This document shows, in pieces, positions 48,550 through 57,253 of a stretch of 64,000 bases of DNA. Both the position numbers and the translations under genes were made by a program. Numbering within the stretch: the first letter of the stretch is position 1; every line of letters begins with the position of its first letter. Source of the stretch: Arthrobacter sp. StoSoilA2 (GTDB lineage: Bacteria > Actinomycetota > Actinomycetes > Actinomycetales > Micrococcaceae); contig NZ_AP024643.1 of the NCBI RefSeq assembly GCF_019977195.1, positions 4,278,001 to 4,342,000 on the forward strand, read 5' to 3'. The notes under the pieces are model-generated. The model had not been told where the DNA came from. It was given only the letters and a program-made list of their open reading frames with translations, and did no database searches.

Positions 48550-48810
48550 ATGAACCTCTTTTTCAAGCTGCTGGGTGCCGGAGTAAGCCTTGCAGCCGGA
48601 TTCGTCGGCACCAAGTTGGTCAACAAGGGCTGGGAAAAGGCCACCGGCAACAAGCCGCCCACGGGCCACGACGATATGGAAACGAGCCTCCGCTCAGCCT
48701 TGTCCTTCGCGCTGATTTCGGCCTTCGTCAGTACGCTCATCCAGGTTTTCGCGAGCCGTGGCACCCAGCGTGCCATCGCCCGCTTCGCAAAGACCCACGA
48801 CATCGTCTAG
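48550..48810 (+). CDS. DUF4235 small membrane protein
   Basis: An 86-residue protein with an N-terminal hydrophobic helix (LFFKLLGAGVSLAAGFVGTKLV) and a second one in the C-terminal half (LSFALISAFVSTLIQVFA), matching the actinobacterial DUF4235 family. Its function is unknown. It converges with mrpG, and the two stop codons overlap. Confidence 0.8.
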   Translation: MNLFFKLLGAGVSLAAGFVGTKLVNKGWEKATGNKPPTGHDDMETSLRSALSFALISAFVSTLIQVFASRGTQRAIARFAKTHDIV

Positions 48811-49187
48811 GTAGAATCGTCGCCGGCTGCCCTTTGGACAACCGCTTCAAGCTCATCCTTTGTGAGCAGTTCGCGGTGCCCATGCTTGGTTCGGTAAGCG
48901 GAGCGGCCCACCATGTGTGCGGAGACCGGTGCGGTCAGCAGTTGGAATATCCAGGCCACCACGAGAACCGGCCAAACCCACCATGTGCGCATTTGCAGAC
49001 CCATGGCTGCAAGCATCAGGAAAAGACCCAGGACTTGCGGCTTCGTTGCCGCGTGCATGCGGCTCATGAGGTCGGGGAACCGCAGGAGGCCAATTGCTGC
49101 GCCAAGCGACATCAGGGCACCCACCACAAGAAACACGGCCGTCACCGCGTCGATTACGGCATCCACGCCAGTAGGTTCAGGAGTCAT
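48807..49187 (-). CDS. mrpG: Na+/H+ antiporter subunit MrpG
   Basis: A 126-residue three-helix subunit: VIDAVTAVFLVVGALMSLGAAIGLLRFPDLMSRMHAATKPQVLG contains the LLRFPDxxxRMHA motif of MnhG/MrpG proteins. The polar C-terminal tail is cytoplasmic. ATG 49187 overlaps the end of mrpF. Last gene of the mrp operon. Confidence 0.9.
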   Translation of the reverse strand: MTPEPTGVDAVIDAVTAVFLVVGALMSLGAAIGLLRFPDLMSRMHAATKPQVLGLFLMLAAMGLQMRTWWVWPVLVVAWIFQLLTAPVSAHMVGRSAYRTKHGHRELLTKDELEAVVQRAAGDDST

Positions 49188-49455
49188 TGCTCTGATCCCT
49201 CCGATCCGCGACAAACCGGGCAAACGTTACGGAGCCTACAAAGCCGATCACGGCGAGAGCCACGAGCAACACCAAGTTGTTCAGGTGCCGGTTCATCGCC
49301 ATATCGATCGCCAGCGCGGCTCCAAGAATGGCCAGCAGGACATCCGATGCCAAAACGCGGTCCAGCAAGGAGGGGCCAATGGCGATACGGATGATCGCTC
49401 CCACCGCAGCCAGGCTCAGGATGACAGCAGTCACCAACAGAACGAGTTCTTTCAC
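49177..49455 (-). CDS. mrpF: Na+/H+ antiporter subunit MrpF
   Basis: A 92-residue three-helix protein. IRIAIGPSLLDRVLASDVL carries the GPxxxDRVxAxD motif of MrpF/PhaF. It overlaps mrpE upstream (4 bases) and mrpG downstream. It is part of the seven-subunit complex that exchanges cytoplasmic Na+ for H+ and supports pH and salt tolerance. Confidence 0.9.
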   Translation of the reverse strand: MKELVLLVTAVILSLAAVGAIIRIAIGPSLLDRVLASDVLLAILGAALAIDMAMNRHLNNLVLLVALAVIGFVGSVTFARFVADRRDQSNDS

Positions 49456-50018
49456 AGGGCTGCCCCTTCCATGCCCGGGGTTGCTTCATCCTGGAGAGCG
49501 TCGAGTTCCTCACGCGTTCCCATGATCCGGATCAATGTGGCCTCGATCTTCTGGACTTCCTGACGGATCCTGGCGATTCCGGCTTCCTCATAAATATTGA
49601 GTGCATGCAGGTACAGGGTGGACGTCGAGCGGTCCACTTCCACCACCAGCGAGCCCGGGATCAGCGAAATAACATGCCCGGTTGCCGTCACAATGAGGTC
49701 CGAATGGCTGCGCAACGGAACAGCGACGACGGCGCTACGCACCTTTGGCCCCTTAACTACGGCCAGGTAGAGGACCAGGAAGCTCGCTGCCACCACTTTG
49801 CCCAGGAATATCAGGGCGAACGAAATGGCGCGAAGAACATTGAACCTGCCACTGAGCTCCACCGGCGGAAGGTAGAAGAACTTGGCCACGAGCACGGCGA
49901 TGAGCGCACCGAACAGCAGGTTGCCCGGGCTGAAATCCCGCCACAAGGCGCCCCAGACGATGACCAGCCATACCAGCAGCGGGAGTTCAGTGCGGAAGGA
50001 GATTGGTTTTCGGCTCAT
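49452..50018 (-). CDS. mrpE: Na+/H+ antiporter subunit MrpE
   Basis: A 188-residue subunit. LPLLVWLVIVWGALWRDFSPGNLLFGALIAVLVA forms the paired N-terminal helices; the soluble part with HVISLIPGSLVVEVDRSTSTLYLHALNI matches MrpE/MnhE. Overlaps the neighbouring genes by 4 bases on each side. Confidence 0.9.
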   Translation of the reverse strand: MSRKPISFRTELPLLVWLVIVWGALWRDFSPGNLLFGALIAVLVAKFFYLPPVELSGRFNVLRAISFALIFLGKVVAASFLVLYLAVVKGPKVRSAVVAVPLRSHSDLIVTATGHVISLIPGSLVVEVDRSTSTLYLHALNIYEEAGIARIRQEVQKIEATLIRIMGTREELDALQDEATPGMEGAAL

Positions 50019-51583
50019 TTGGCAGCCCCTGGCTGACCCACGGCTGGCACCTGGGCGGAGTCCCCCAGGACTGAATGGATGTAGGCAGTGCGGTCCAACA
50101 TTATTTCCGCCGAGCCGTCGGCGAGGTGGAAGAGTGGGCCCGCAAAGACTGTGAGGGCAACACCGAAGGCCACAAGGCCCGCAGTGGAACCCACCATTGT
50201 CCGGGGAAGTACCCCTACATTGCCTGGGGTCTGAAGCACGGGGTCCGGGTACTCGGCGTCCTCGGGCTTACGCCAAAACGCCCTGTTCCAAACGCGGGCA
50301 ATTGCCAACAAGGTGAGGAGGCTGGTGACGACGCCGCCTACTACCAAAACGATGGCCAGCGGCGTACCCAGTTGCACGCCCGCTTGGAGGAGCCCGAGCT
50401 TGCCCAGGAAACCCGAGAATGGCGGGATGCCTGCAAGGTTCATTGCCGGGACGAAGAACAACAGGGCAAGGAGTGGCGAGAGCTTGGCCAGGCCACCCAA
50501 GCGGTCAATGGAGGACGATCCGCCCCGCCGCTCAATCAAGCCAGTGACAAGGAACAGGCTGGTCTGCACGGTGATGTGGTGCGCCACGTAGAACACGGCC
50601 GCGCCAAGGCCCGTGACGGATGACATGGCCAGGCCGAACACCATGTAGCCGATGTGGCTGACCAGCGTGAAGGACAGGAGACGTTTGATGTCGCTCTGCG
50701 CCAAGGCACCCAGGATGCCCACCACCATTGTCAGCAGCGCCACCACCATCAAGGGCACGTTGAGGGTATCGCCGGGGAAGAGGAGTGTCTCGGTGCGGAC
50801 CATGGCATAAACACCCACCTTGGTCAGCAAACCGGCAAACACGGCTGTCACAGGGGCCGGAGCGGTTGGATAGGAGTCGGGAAGCCAGAATGACAGCGGG
50901 AACACGGCTGCCTTGATCCCGAACGCCACCAGCAGCATCACGTGCAGCAGGTTCTGGGTTCCTTGATCCAGCTCCGCCAGCTTGATGGCAAGGTCCGCCA
51001 TGGTGATGGTCCCGGTAGCTCCGTAAATCATGGCGATGGCGATGAGGAACAGGACCGAGGAAACCACGGACACTACCACGTATGTGACGCCGGCACGGAT
51101 TCGCGGCCCCGTCCCGCCAAGGGTCATGAGCACGTAGCTTGCCGTTAGCAGGATTTCGAAACCCACGTAGAGGTTGAAAAGGTCACCTGTCAGGAAGGCA
51201 TTGGACACGCCCGCCACCAGGATCAGGTAGGTGGGGTGGAAGATCGAGACGGGCGCTTCCTGGTCGCCGTCGGCCATGCCCTGGCCGGTGGCGTAGATCA
51301 GGACGGCGAGGCTTACCACGGTGGAAACCACCAGCATGAGCGAGGAGAACTGATCCACCACCAACACCACGCCCCACGGCGGCAGCCAACCACCCAGCGT
51401 GACGGATGTGGTGCCTCCCTCCCACACGGATGCCAGGAGCAGGCATTCGAGCAGGAGTGTCGCGCTGAGGATCACAATGCTGACTACCCGCTGCGCAGCC
51501 GTGTGCCGGATCAGCACGAACGCGAGGGCAGCGCCGAGGATCGGAAGGAGGACAGCCAGTGGCGACAGGTTTGCGAGATTCAC
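50015..51583 (-). CDS. mrpD: Na+/H+ antiporter subunit MrpD
   Basis: A 522-residue protein of the NuoN/NuoM/NuoL family with about 14 helices. The proton-channel segment around FGIKAAVFPLSFWLPDSYPTAPAPVTAVFAGLLTKVGVYAMVR (conserved Lys and HAYP-like region) is typical. It forms one of the two antiporter-like modules of the Mrp complex. Confidence 0.92.
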   Translation of the reverse strand: MNLANLSPLAVLLPILGAALAFVLIRHTAAQRVVSIVILSATLLLECLLLASVWEGGTTSVTLGGWLPPWGVVLVVDQFSSLMLVVSTVVSLAVLIYATGQGMADGDQEAPVSIFHPTYLILVAGVSNAFLTGDLFNLYVGFEILLTASYVLMTLGGTGPRIRAGVTYVVVSVVSSVLFLIAIAMIYGATGTITMADLAIKLAELDQGTQNLLHVMLLVAFGIKAAVFPLSFWLPDSYPTAPAPVTAVFAGLLTKVGVYAMVRTETLLFPGDTLNVPLMVVALLTMVVGILGALAQSDIKRLLSFTLVSHIGYMVFGLAMSSVTGLGAAVFYVAHHITVQTSLFLVTGLIERRGGSSSIDRLGGLAKLSPLLALLFFVPAMNLAGIPPFSGFLGKLGLLQAGVQLGTPLAIVLVVGGVVTSLLTLLAIARVWNRAFWRKPEDAEYPDPVLQTPGNVGVLPRTMVGSTAGLVAFGVALTVFAGPLFHLADGSAEIMLDRTAYIHSVLGDSAQVPAVGQPGAAK

Positions 51584-52080
51584 GCGCTGCCTCCTTCCCG
51601 GGTGGATGCGGTTTTGGGTGTTTCCGTCGCCTCTGGATGCAGCCGTTCCTCGGCCGTGGACGCTGTCACTACGAACTCTGATGTTTCCAGCGGGACAATT
51701 GCGTCGTCTTCCGCGTCGAAGCTCGGAGTCCGTGCCACGCGGCGGTCTTCGATGTCATCCTGGATTTCGTCTTGCCGTGCCAGGGCCCACGTGCGGTAGA
51801 TGATGCCAAGCATGAAGGCAGTGACGGCAAATGATATGACGATTGATGTGAGGATCAACGCCTGTGGCAGGGGGTCGTTGTACTCATTGGAGGCTGTTTC
51901 CTTATCGAACAAAGGAGCCAGGCCGGCGTACCCTCCTGTACTGAGGATCAGCAGGTTGGTGGCGTTCGCAAGCAGCATCAAGCCAAGCAGGACGCGCGTC
52001 AGGCTCCGCTCCAAAATCAGGTAAATGCCGCAGGCATACAGCACACCCATGACGATCAGGAGGGTCAGGTTGATGCTCAT
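51580..52080 (-). CDS. mrpC: Na+/H+ antiporter subunit MrpC
   Basis: A 166-residue subunit homologous to NuoK. Three helices (about 4-22, 28-48, 70-95) with ILERSLTRVLLGLMLLANATNLLIL and DPLPQALILTSIVISFA are diagnostic. A charged C-terminal tail of about 65 residues extends beyond the usual ~115-residue family length. Overlaps mrpA and mrpD. Confidence 0.9.
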   Translation of the reverse strand: MSINLTLLIVMGVLYACGIYLILERSLTRVLLGLMLLANATNLLILSTGGYAGLAPLFDKETASNEYNDPLPQALILTSIVISFAVTAFMLGIIYRTWALARQDEIQDDIEDRRVARTPSFDAEDDAIVPLETSEFVVTASTAEERLHPEATETPKTASTREGGSA

Positions 52081-55079
52081 GGGTTGCCCTTCCCGGAAGC
52101 GGCAGTTTCAGCGGGCGCAGGCTCGGCGACCCTGGTCTTTCCGGCCTTCGCGCCCTTCTCTTCAAAATGTTCGTCGATCTCGGCGCCCAGGCTGCGTAGA
52201 ACGTCGAGCGCCAAGCCCACCACTACGATGTAGACGCCGATGTCGAAGATCGTGGACGTGACGAACTTGACGTCTCCGAAGACGGGCAGCCAAAACTCGA
52301 TGATCGCGCTCTGGAACACCTGTCCGCCGAGGAGGAGAGGCACGAACCCGGACGCTGCCGCCGTCGCAAGTCCCGTCCCCAACAGCGTGCCGGCACTCAC
52401 TGTCGCCGCCTCGCTCAACTCGAAGCGTCCCCCGGCAAGGTAGCGGATGGTGAGGGCGAGGCCAGCGGTTAAGCCGCCTGCGAAGCCACCCCCGGGCAGG
52501 TTGTGGCCCGCAAGGAGAAGATAGATGGAGAAGACGATCATCGAGTGGAAAATCAGCCGGGTGACCACTTCGAAGATGATGGACCTCCGCTCAGGGGCAA
52601 GCGTCCTGCCTGCAACTAGCCAGGCATCCCGCGTCACGTCCGTGAACTTCCTCGCCACGGCCAGCCGGGCGCCGTCGCGGGAGTCACGGTCGACGCCGGT
52701 GCGCCGCCCCACGCTTCCTTCCGGCACGGCCTCCGAGGTTTTGATGCGATCGCCGCGGCTGCGCACGAAGATCAGGCTTGCAACGCCCGTAGCGGCCACG
52801 GCCAGCACAGAAATTTCGCCGAAGGTGTCCCATGCGCGGATGTCCACCAGGGTTACGTTGACCACGTTCAGGCCACCGCCGCCTTCGTAGGCCAGGCGCG
52901 GGAATTCGAGGGAGACAGGCGTGGCAACGCGGGCACCCATGGCGTAGATGGCAACGAAAATCATGGTGATGCCGAAGGCTGCACCTACGATCACGCGGAT
53001 CACCCGGAGGCGGCCACCCGTCCGGTCCCGCAGTTCGGCGGGCAGGCTGCGCATTGCCAAAACGAAGGCCACCAACACGATGGTCTCCACCAGCATCTGG
53101 GTCAGTGCGAGATCAGGCGCACCTTGCAGGGCAAACATGAGCGCGATGCCGTAACCAGTAACCGAGACCATGAGTACTGCCAGGAAGCGCTTGTTGGCGC
53201 GGACAGCAGCCAAGGCGCCCACCAAGATGCCCACACCCGCGATCAACTGCAACGGAGAGTTCGGGTCGATGAAATAGACGCCGTCGGGCAACGGTTTGTT
53301 GTTCAGGAGAAGAGCCGCGAGTGGCACTGCGAAGGCAACCGTGAGGATGACCGTCAGATAGAAATACAGTGAACCACGCTGGGTGCGGCCCGTGACCCAC
53401 ACGGCGACGTCGTCCAAGGCGCCAATGGTGTGTTGGTAGGCGCGGTCGCCATCCACCCAATCGGGAACCAGGCTTTGCACCCGTGAAACGACGTTGCGGC
53501 CATAGAACATCGCGGCACCGGCCACAAAGGTGATCGCGGTGAGGCCCAAAGCGGGAGTGAGCCCGTGCCACAAAGCCAGATGTCCGGCGTCGACGGCTTC
53601 CTCTCTGCCCGCGAACAGCGCTGCGTAAGGCTGGATCCAACTATCGACCGGTGCGGGCCACAGCCCATACACAATCGTGAGGAAACTCAGCAGCGCGGGC
53701 GCGGCCAGGAAGGCGGGCTTGATGGCTTTAAATGGTGTGCGCTCTATGCCCGGCTTAGTGGCAAAGGCACCCCACATGAAGCGGGCGCTGTAGGCGAAAG
53801 TGAGGATTGAACCGATCACGAGCCCAACGAGGATCCAGATGCCCCAGGCGGGCGCGTCCTGGCCATTTCCATAGTGCACGAAGGCGTCAAAGACGGACTC
53901 CTTGGCCACGAAACCCGCAAGCGGCGGCACCCCCGCCATGGAGGCGGCCGCGATCGCGGCAACAACCCCGAGGGCACGCGAGGAGCGGAAGACACCGGAG
54001 AGTTTCCGGATATCGCGTGTCCCGGACTGGTGGTCGATGATGCCGACCACCAGGAACAGCGCGGCTTTGAACAGGCCATGTGCCAGCAGAAGCCCAAGCC
54101 CGGCAAGGGCGGCGTCAGGTCTGCCCAGGCCCACCACCATGGTGAGGAAGCCCAGTTGGCTCACCGTGCCGTAGGCCAGGATGAGCTTGATATCGGTCTG
54201 GCGCAGGGCCCTGTAGCCGCCAATCAACATGGTGGCCAGCCCAAGGCCCAGAACCATCGGGAGCCAGAACTGCGATTCCGCGAAACCCGGTGCCAGGCGC
54301 GCCACGATGTAAATACCGGCCTTCACCATGGCTGCGGCATGCAGGTAGGCGCTCACTGGCGTTGGAGCCGCCATGGCACCGGGAAGCCAGAAGTGGAAGG
54401 GCACCAGCGCCGATTTGGTCACGGCACCCACGAGGATGAGAACGACGGCGGCCCCCACCATGCCACTTGTGCTGCCGTTAACGAGCGTCCCGGCCTGGCC
54501 AAGGATTGTGGAGATCCGGTAGGTTCCTGCGGCCTGGCCCAGAATGATGAGCCCCACCAGCATCGCCAGGCCGCCCGCCGTAGTAACCATCAGGGCCTGC
54601 AGGGCAGAACGCCGTGCAGCCAGGCGGGTGCGAGCATAACCGATGAGCAGGTAGGACAAGACCGTGGTGAGCTCCCAGAAGATGAACATCATCAGGAGGT
54701 CGTCCGATGTCACCAAGCCGAACATGGCACCGGCAAAAGCCAGGAGCTGGGCGCCGAACCCACCGAGCCCAGGGTCCTTGTTCTTGAAGTACCGGGCGCA
54801 ATAGACCAGCACCAGGGAGCCCACACCGAGGATGAGCAGTGACATGACCCAGGCGAGCGCATCCATCCTGAACGCGAACTCGAGCTTGAGGTTCGGAATC
54901 CAAGGGAATACTTCTTCTATGCCTGCACTGGAATATACAGAAGCGTGCTGGAGGACCAACCAGATGAAGGCCACCCCGGGAACCGCGGCCAGGACATAGA
55001 AGGCGTTCCGACCAAGTTTGCTGAAGATCAAGGGCGCCACAGTTGCCGCTACAAAGGTGATGGCGAGAACTGTGATCAC
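52077..55079 (-). CDS. mrpA: Fused Na+/H+ antiporter subunits MrpA-MrpB
   Basis: A 1000-residue protein. Residues 1 to about 770 are MrpA, a NuoL-like antiporter module with some 20 helices (KSALVPFHFWLPGAMAAPTPVSAYLHAAAMVKAGIYIVARL holds the conserved Lys and His). Residues about 830-960 are an MrpB domain (FHSMIVFSIYLLLAGHNLPGGGFAGGL). No separate mrpB exists, so the operon is A-B fused, C, D, E, F, G: complete. The start is a GTG. The complex couples proton entry to Na+ expulsion and is common in soil actinobacteria. Confidence 0.92.
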   Translation of the reverse strand: MITVLAITFVAATVAPLIFSKLGRNAFYVLAAVPGVAFIWLVLQHASVYSSAGIEEVFPWIPNLKLEFAFRMDALAWVMSLLILGVGSLVLVYCARYFKNKDPGLGGFGAQLLAFAGAMFGLVTSDDLLMMFIFWELTTVLSYLLIGYARTRLAARRSALQALMVTTAGGLAMLVGLIILGQAAGTYRISTILGQAGTLVNGSTSGMVGAAVVLILVGAVTKSALVPFHFWLPGAMAAPTPVSAYLHAAAMVKAGIYIVARLAPGFAESQFWLPMVLGLGLATMLIGGYRALRQTDIKLILAYGTVSQLGFLTMVVGLGRPDAALAGLGLLLAHGLFKAALFLVVGIIDHQSGTRDIRKLSGVFRSSRALGVVAAIAAASMAGVPPLAGFVAKESVFDAFVHYGNGQDAPAWGIWILVGLVIGSILTFAYSARFMWGAFATKPGIERTPFKAIKPAFLAAPALLSFLTIVYGLWPAPVDSWIQPYAALFAGREEAVDAGHLALWHGLTPALGLTAITFVAGAAMFYGRNVVSRVQSLVPDWVDGDRAYQHTIGALDDVAVWVTGRTQRGSLYFYLTVILTVAFAVPLAALLLNNKPLPDGVYFIDPNSPLQLIAGVGILVGALAAVRANKRFLAVLMVSVTGYGIALMFALQGAPDLALTQMLVETIVLVAFVLAMRSLPAELRDRTGGRLRVIRVIVGAAFGITMIFVAIYAMGARVATPVSLEFPRLAYEGGGGLNVVNVTLVDIRAWDTFGEISVLAVAATGVASLIFVRSRGDRIKTSEAVPEGSVGRRTGVDRDSRDGARLAVARKFTDVTRDAWLVAGRTLAPERRSIIFEVVTRLIFHSMIVFSIYLLLAGHNLPGGGFAGGLTAGLALTIRYLAGGRFELSEAATVSAGTLLGTGLATAAASGFVPLLLGGQVFQSAIIEFWLPVFGDVKFVTSTIFDIGVYIVVVGLALDVLRSLGAEIDEHFEEKGAKAGKTRVAEPAPAETAASGKGNP

Positions 55080-55220
55080 TGTTTTCTCCGCAAAGTCAGA
55101 AACGAATTGTCAAAAGTTGGAGCAGGCGGTCATACGTTGGGTTCGGTTGGACCAGTTTATCAAGGGGCCCGGACAGTTTTCGGCCGGAGCCGATGGGCCC
55201 TGCGGATGAATTTTTCTGCG

Positions 55221-55249
55221 TTATCCACATAGCGGTATCCACATAGCGG
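55221..55249. repeat. Tandem 14-bp repeat containing DnaA-box-like TTATCCACA
   Basis: TATCCACATAGCGG occurs twice in direct succession (55222-55235, 55236-55249). The first copy with its preceding T makes a perfect DnaA box (55221-55229), the second a one-mismatch box. It lies in the 216-bp spacer between divergent mrpA and the MFS gene. No origin-like cluster or dnaA/dnaN genes are near. It may be a DnaA-responsive control site or coincidence. Confidence 0.5.
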
Positions 55250-55295
55250 TCTGTCATCTGCCCGTCGCTGTCAGAGTCCCGATAGCATTCAGGCT

Positions 55296-56699
55296 ATGAA
55301 CGCGGCCGCAGTTCCCGAAGCCTCCAACCCAGCATCCGAGCTTGCCTCCGGACCTGCTTCCTCCAAGAAGGGCCAAATCCTTGCGTGGGCTTCCTGGGAC
55401 TGGGGCTCCGCTGCCTTTAACGCCATCATGACCACGTTCGTGTTCACGGTTTACCTGACCTCGTCTGCCTTCGGCGGCGAGGACGCTGCCTCTGCCGCAC
55501 TTGGTGCTGCTTTGGCCGTCGCGGGCCTGGCCATCGCGTTGCTGGCACCTGTGACAGGCCAACGTTCGGATGCCGGCGGCCGGCGCAAGCTCTGGCTCGG
55601 AGTCAACACTGCGGCCACAGCCGTCCTCACGGCCCTGTGCTTCTTTGTGTTCCCGCAGCCAGGTTTCCTCCTTTTGGGTGTCTGCCTGATTGCGCTTGCC
55701 AACATTTTCTTTGAGTTCGCCGGTGTGAACTACAACGCCATGCTGGCCCAGATCTCCACACCCAAGAACATCGGCAAGGTCAGCGGCTTTGGTTGGGGCA
55801 TGGGATACCTCGGCGGGATCGTGGCGTTGTTGCTGGTCCTGCAACTCTTCGTCCAGCCGTCTTTCGAATGGTTCGGCGCATCCACTGAAGAATCCCTGAA
55901 CATCCGGCTTGTCGCCATTTTCTCGGCCCTGTGGTTCTTCATTTTCGCCCTGCCTGTGCTGTTTGCCGTTCCTGAAGTTTCCGTGAAGAAGGACACTGCG
56001 TCCTTGGGCTTCGTAGCGTCCTACAGGCTGCTGCTCCGGCGCATCGTGGCCATCTATCGCACCAGTCCCCACACCATCTATTTCCTGCTGTCCAGCGCCA
56101 TCTTCCGCGACGGCCTTGCTGCTGTCTTCACGTTCGGCGGGGTGATCGCGGCCGGGACCTTTGGTTTCGAACTTAAGGAAGTTATCTTCTTCGCGATTTT
56201 CGGCAACGTCGTGGCAGCGGTGGGCGCCATCATCGGGGGCTTCCTTGACGACAAGATCGGACCCAAGGCAGTCATCGTGCTTTCCCTGATGGGTCTGCTG
56301 ATCGCAGGCACGTTCATCCTGGTGCTTGGCAACGGAAACTACGTGTTCTTTGGAAACAGCTGGCCTGCCGCCAATACGTTCTGGATCTTCGGCCTGCTGC
56401 TGTGCCTTTTTGTTGGGCCAGCCCAGTCTTCGTCAAGGGCGTTCCTGGCCAGGCTTGCCCCCGATGGCGAGTCGGGAGAACTCTTCGGGCTCTACGCCAC
56501 CACGGGCAGGGCTGTCAGCTTCCTGGCTCCCACCCTCTTCACCCTGTGCATCACAATTGCCGCTCCGATTGTTGAAGAAGGTGGAGCCCAGCGATGGGGC
56601 ATCCTCGGCATTATGGTTGTCCTGCTTGCCGGCCTCCTGGTGATCCTGCCAGTGAAGCCGCCCGGCAAGACGCAAATCGCCGTGGTGCCGGATCACTGA
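55296..56699 (+). CDS. MFS transporter, UMF1/Atg22-like
   Basis: A 467-residue protein with 12 hydrophobic segments. WASWDWGSAAFNAIMTTFVFTVYLT is the typical opening of the UMF1 (Atg22-like) branch; DAGGRRKLWLG is the loop 2-3 motif. Yeast Atg22 exports amino acids from vacuoles; bacterial substrates are unknown. ATG start in the spacer shared with the mrp operon. Confidence 0.85.
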   Translation: MNAAAVPEASNPASELASGPASSKKGQILAWASWDWGSAAFNAIMTTFVFTVYLTSSAFGGEDAASAALGAALAVAGLAIALLAPVTGQRSDAGGRRKLWLGVNTAATAVLTALCFFVFPQPGFLLLGVCLIALANIFFEFAGVNYNAMLAQISTPKNIGKVSGFGWGMGYLGGIVALLLVLQLFVQPSFEWFGASTEESLNIRLVAIFSALWFFIFALPVLFAVPEVSVKKDTASLGFVASYRLLLRRIVAIYRTSPHTIYFLLSSAIFRDGLAAVFTFGGVIAAGTFGFELKEVIFFAIFGNVVAAVGAIIGGFLDDKIGPKAVIVLSLMGLLIAGTFILVLGNGNYVFFGNSWPAANTFWIFGLLLCLFVGPAQSSSRAFLARLAPDGESGELFGLYATTGRAVSFLAPTLFTLCITIAAPIVEEGGAQRWGILGIMVVLLAGLLVILPVKPPGKTQIAVVPDH

Positions 56700-56764
56700 C
56701 TTCACTGCAACAGCTGAGCGCGAACGCCGTACCAGTGCAGATCCAACAGAGTTAGGGTGGAGAT

Positions 56765-57247
56765 ATGAACGTGGATGAGACTGAACTCCCGGGCCTTGGG
56801 GTCCGTAAGGATTTCGTCACGGCCTCTGGCCGTCGCATCGGTGTCGTGGAGCTTCGAGAAGGCGAGACCGAGCTCTTCGTGTCCACATGGGATGACCCGG
56901 ACACGTGCCAGGCTTCCATTCCCCTCACGGCCGATGAAGCCGCAACCCTGGGCAATCTCCTCGGCGGGCAGCACATTGCCATGCGCCTGGCAGAGGCCCA
57001 CCGTGAGATACCTGGCATTGTGACCCGCCAGTTCTCCATCACGCCTGACTCCCCGTTCGTGAACCAGCCCATGGGCAAAGCCCAGGTCCGAACCCGGAGT
57101 GGTGTTTCGATCGTCGCGATTATGCGTGAAGGGGAGGTCGTCCCCTCGCCTGCACCCGACGTCGTACTTCACACGGGTGATTTGCTCGTTGCGGTTGGCA
57201 CCCAGGAAGGCCTCGACTCGGCGGCCGATATCCTCCGCAACGGCTGA
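56765..57247 (+). CDS. khtT: K+/H+ antiporter regulatory subunit KhtT
   Basis: A 160-residue cytoplasmic protein. The N-terminal half (about 1-70) is a KhtT-type domain and the C-terminal half (about 75-155) is an RCK_C/TrkA-C domain: ITPDSPFVNQPMGKAQVRTRSGVSIVAIMREGEVVPSPAPDVVLHTGDLLVAVG. RCK_C domains bind nucleotides such as c-di-AMP and gate K+ efflux. It precedes the antiporter gene by 6 bases. GGAG lies before the ATG. Confidence 0.88.
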   Translation: MNVDETELPGLGVRKDFVTASGRRIGVVELREGETELFVSTWDDPDTCQASIPLTADEAATLGNLLGGQHIAMRLAEAHREIPGIVTRQFSITPDSPFVNQPMGKAQVRTRSGVSIVAIMREGEVVPSPAPDVVLHTGDLLVAVGTQEGLDSAADILRNG

Positions 57248-57253
57248 CCCGCC

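Noticed and set aside
53874..54842. 322-codon open frame on the plus strand
   Set aside because: Antisense to mrpA; composition rich in His, Glu and Gln without family pattern.
55221..55249. Possible replication origin because of DnaA boxes
   Set aside because: Only two boxes in a short duplication; no dnaA, dnaN or AT-rich unwinding region nearby.
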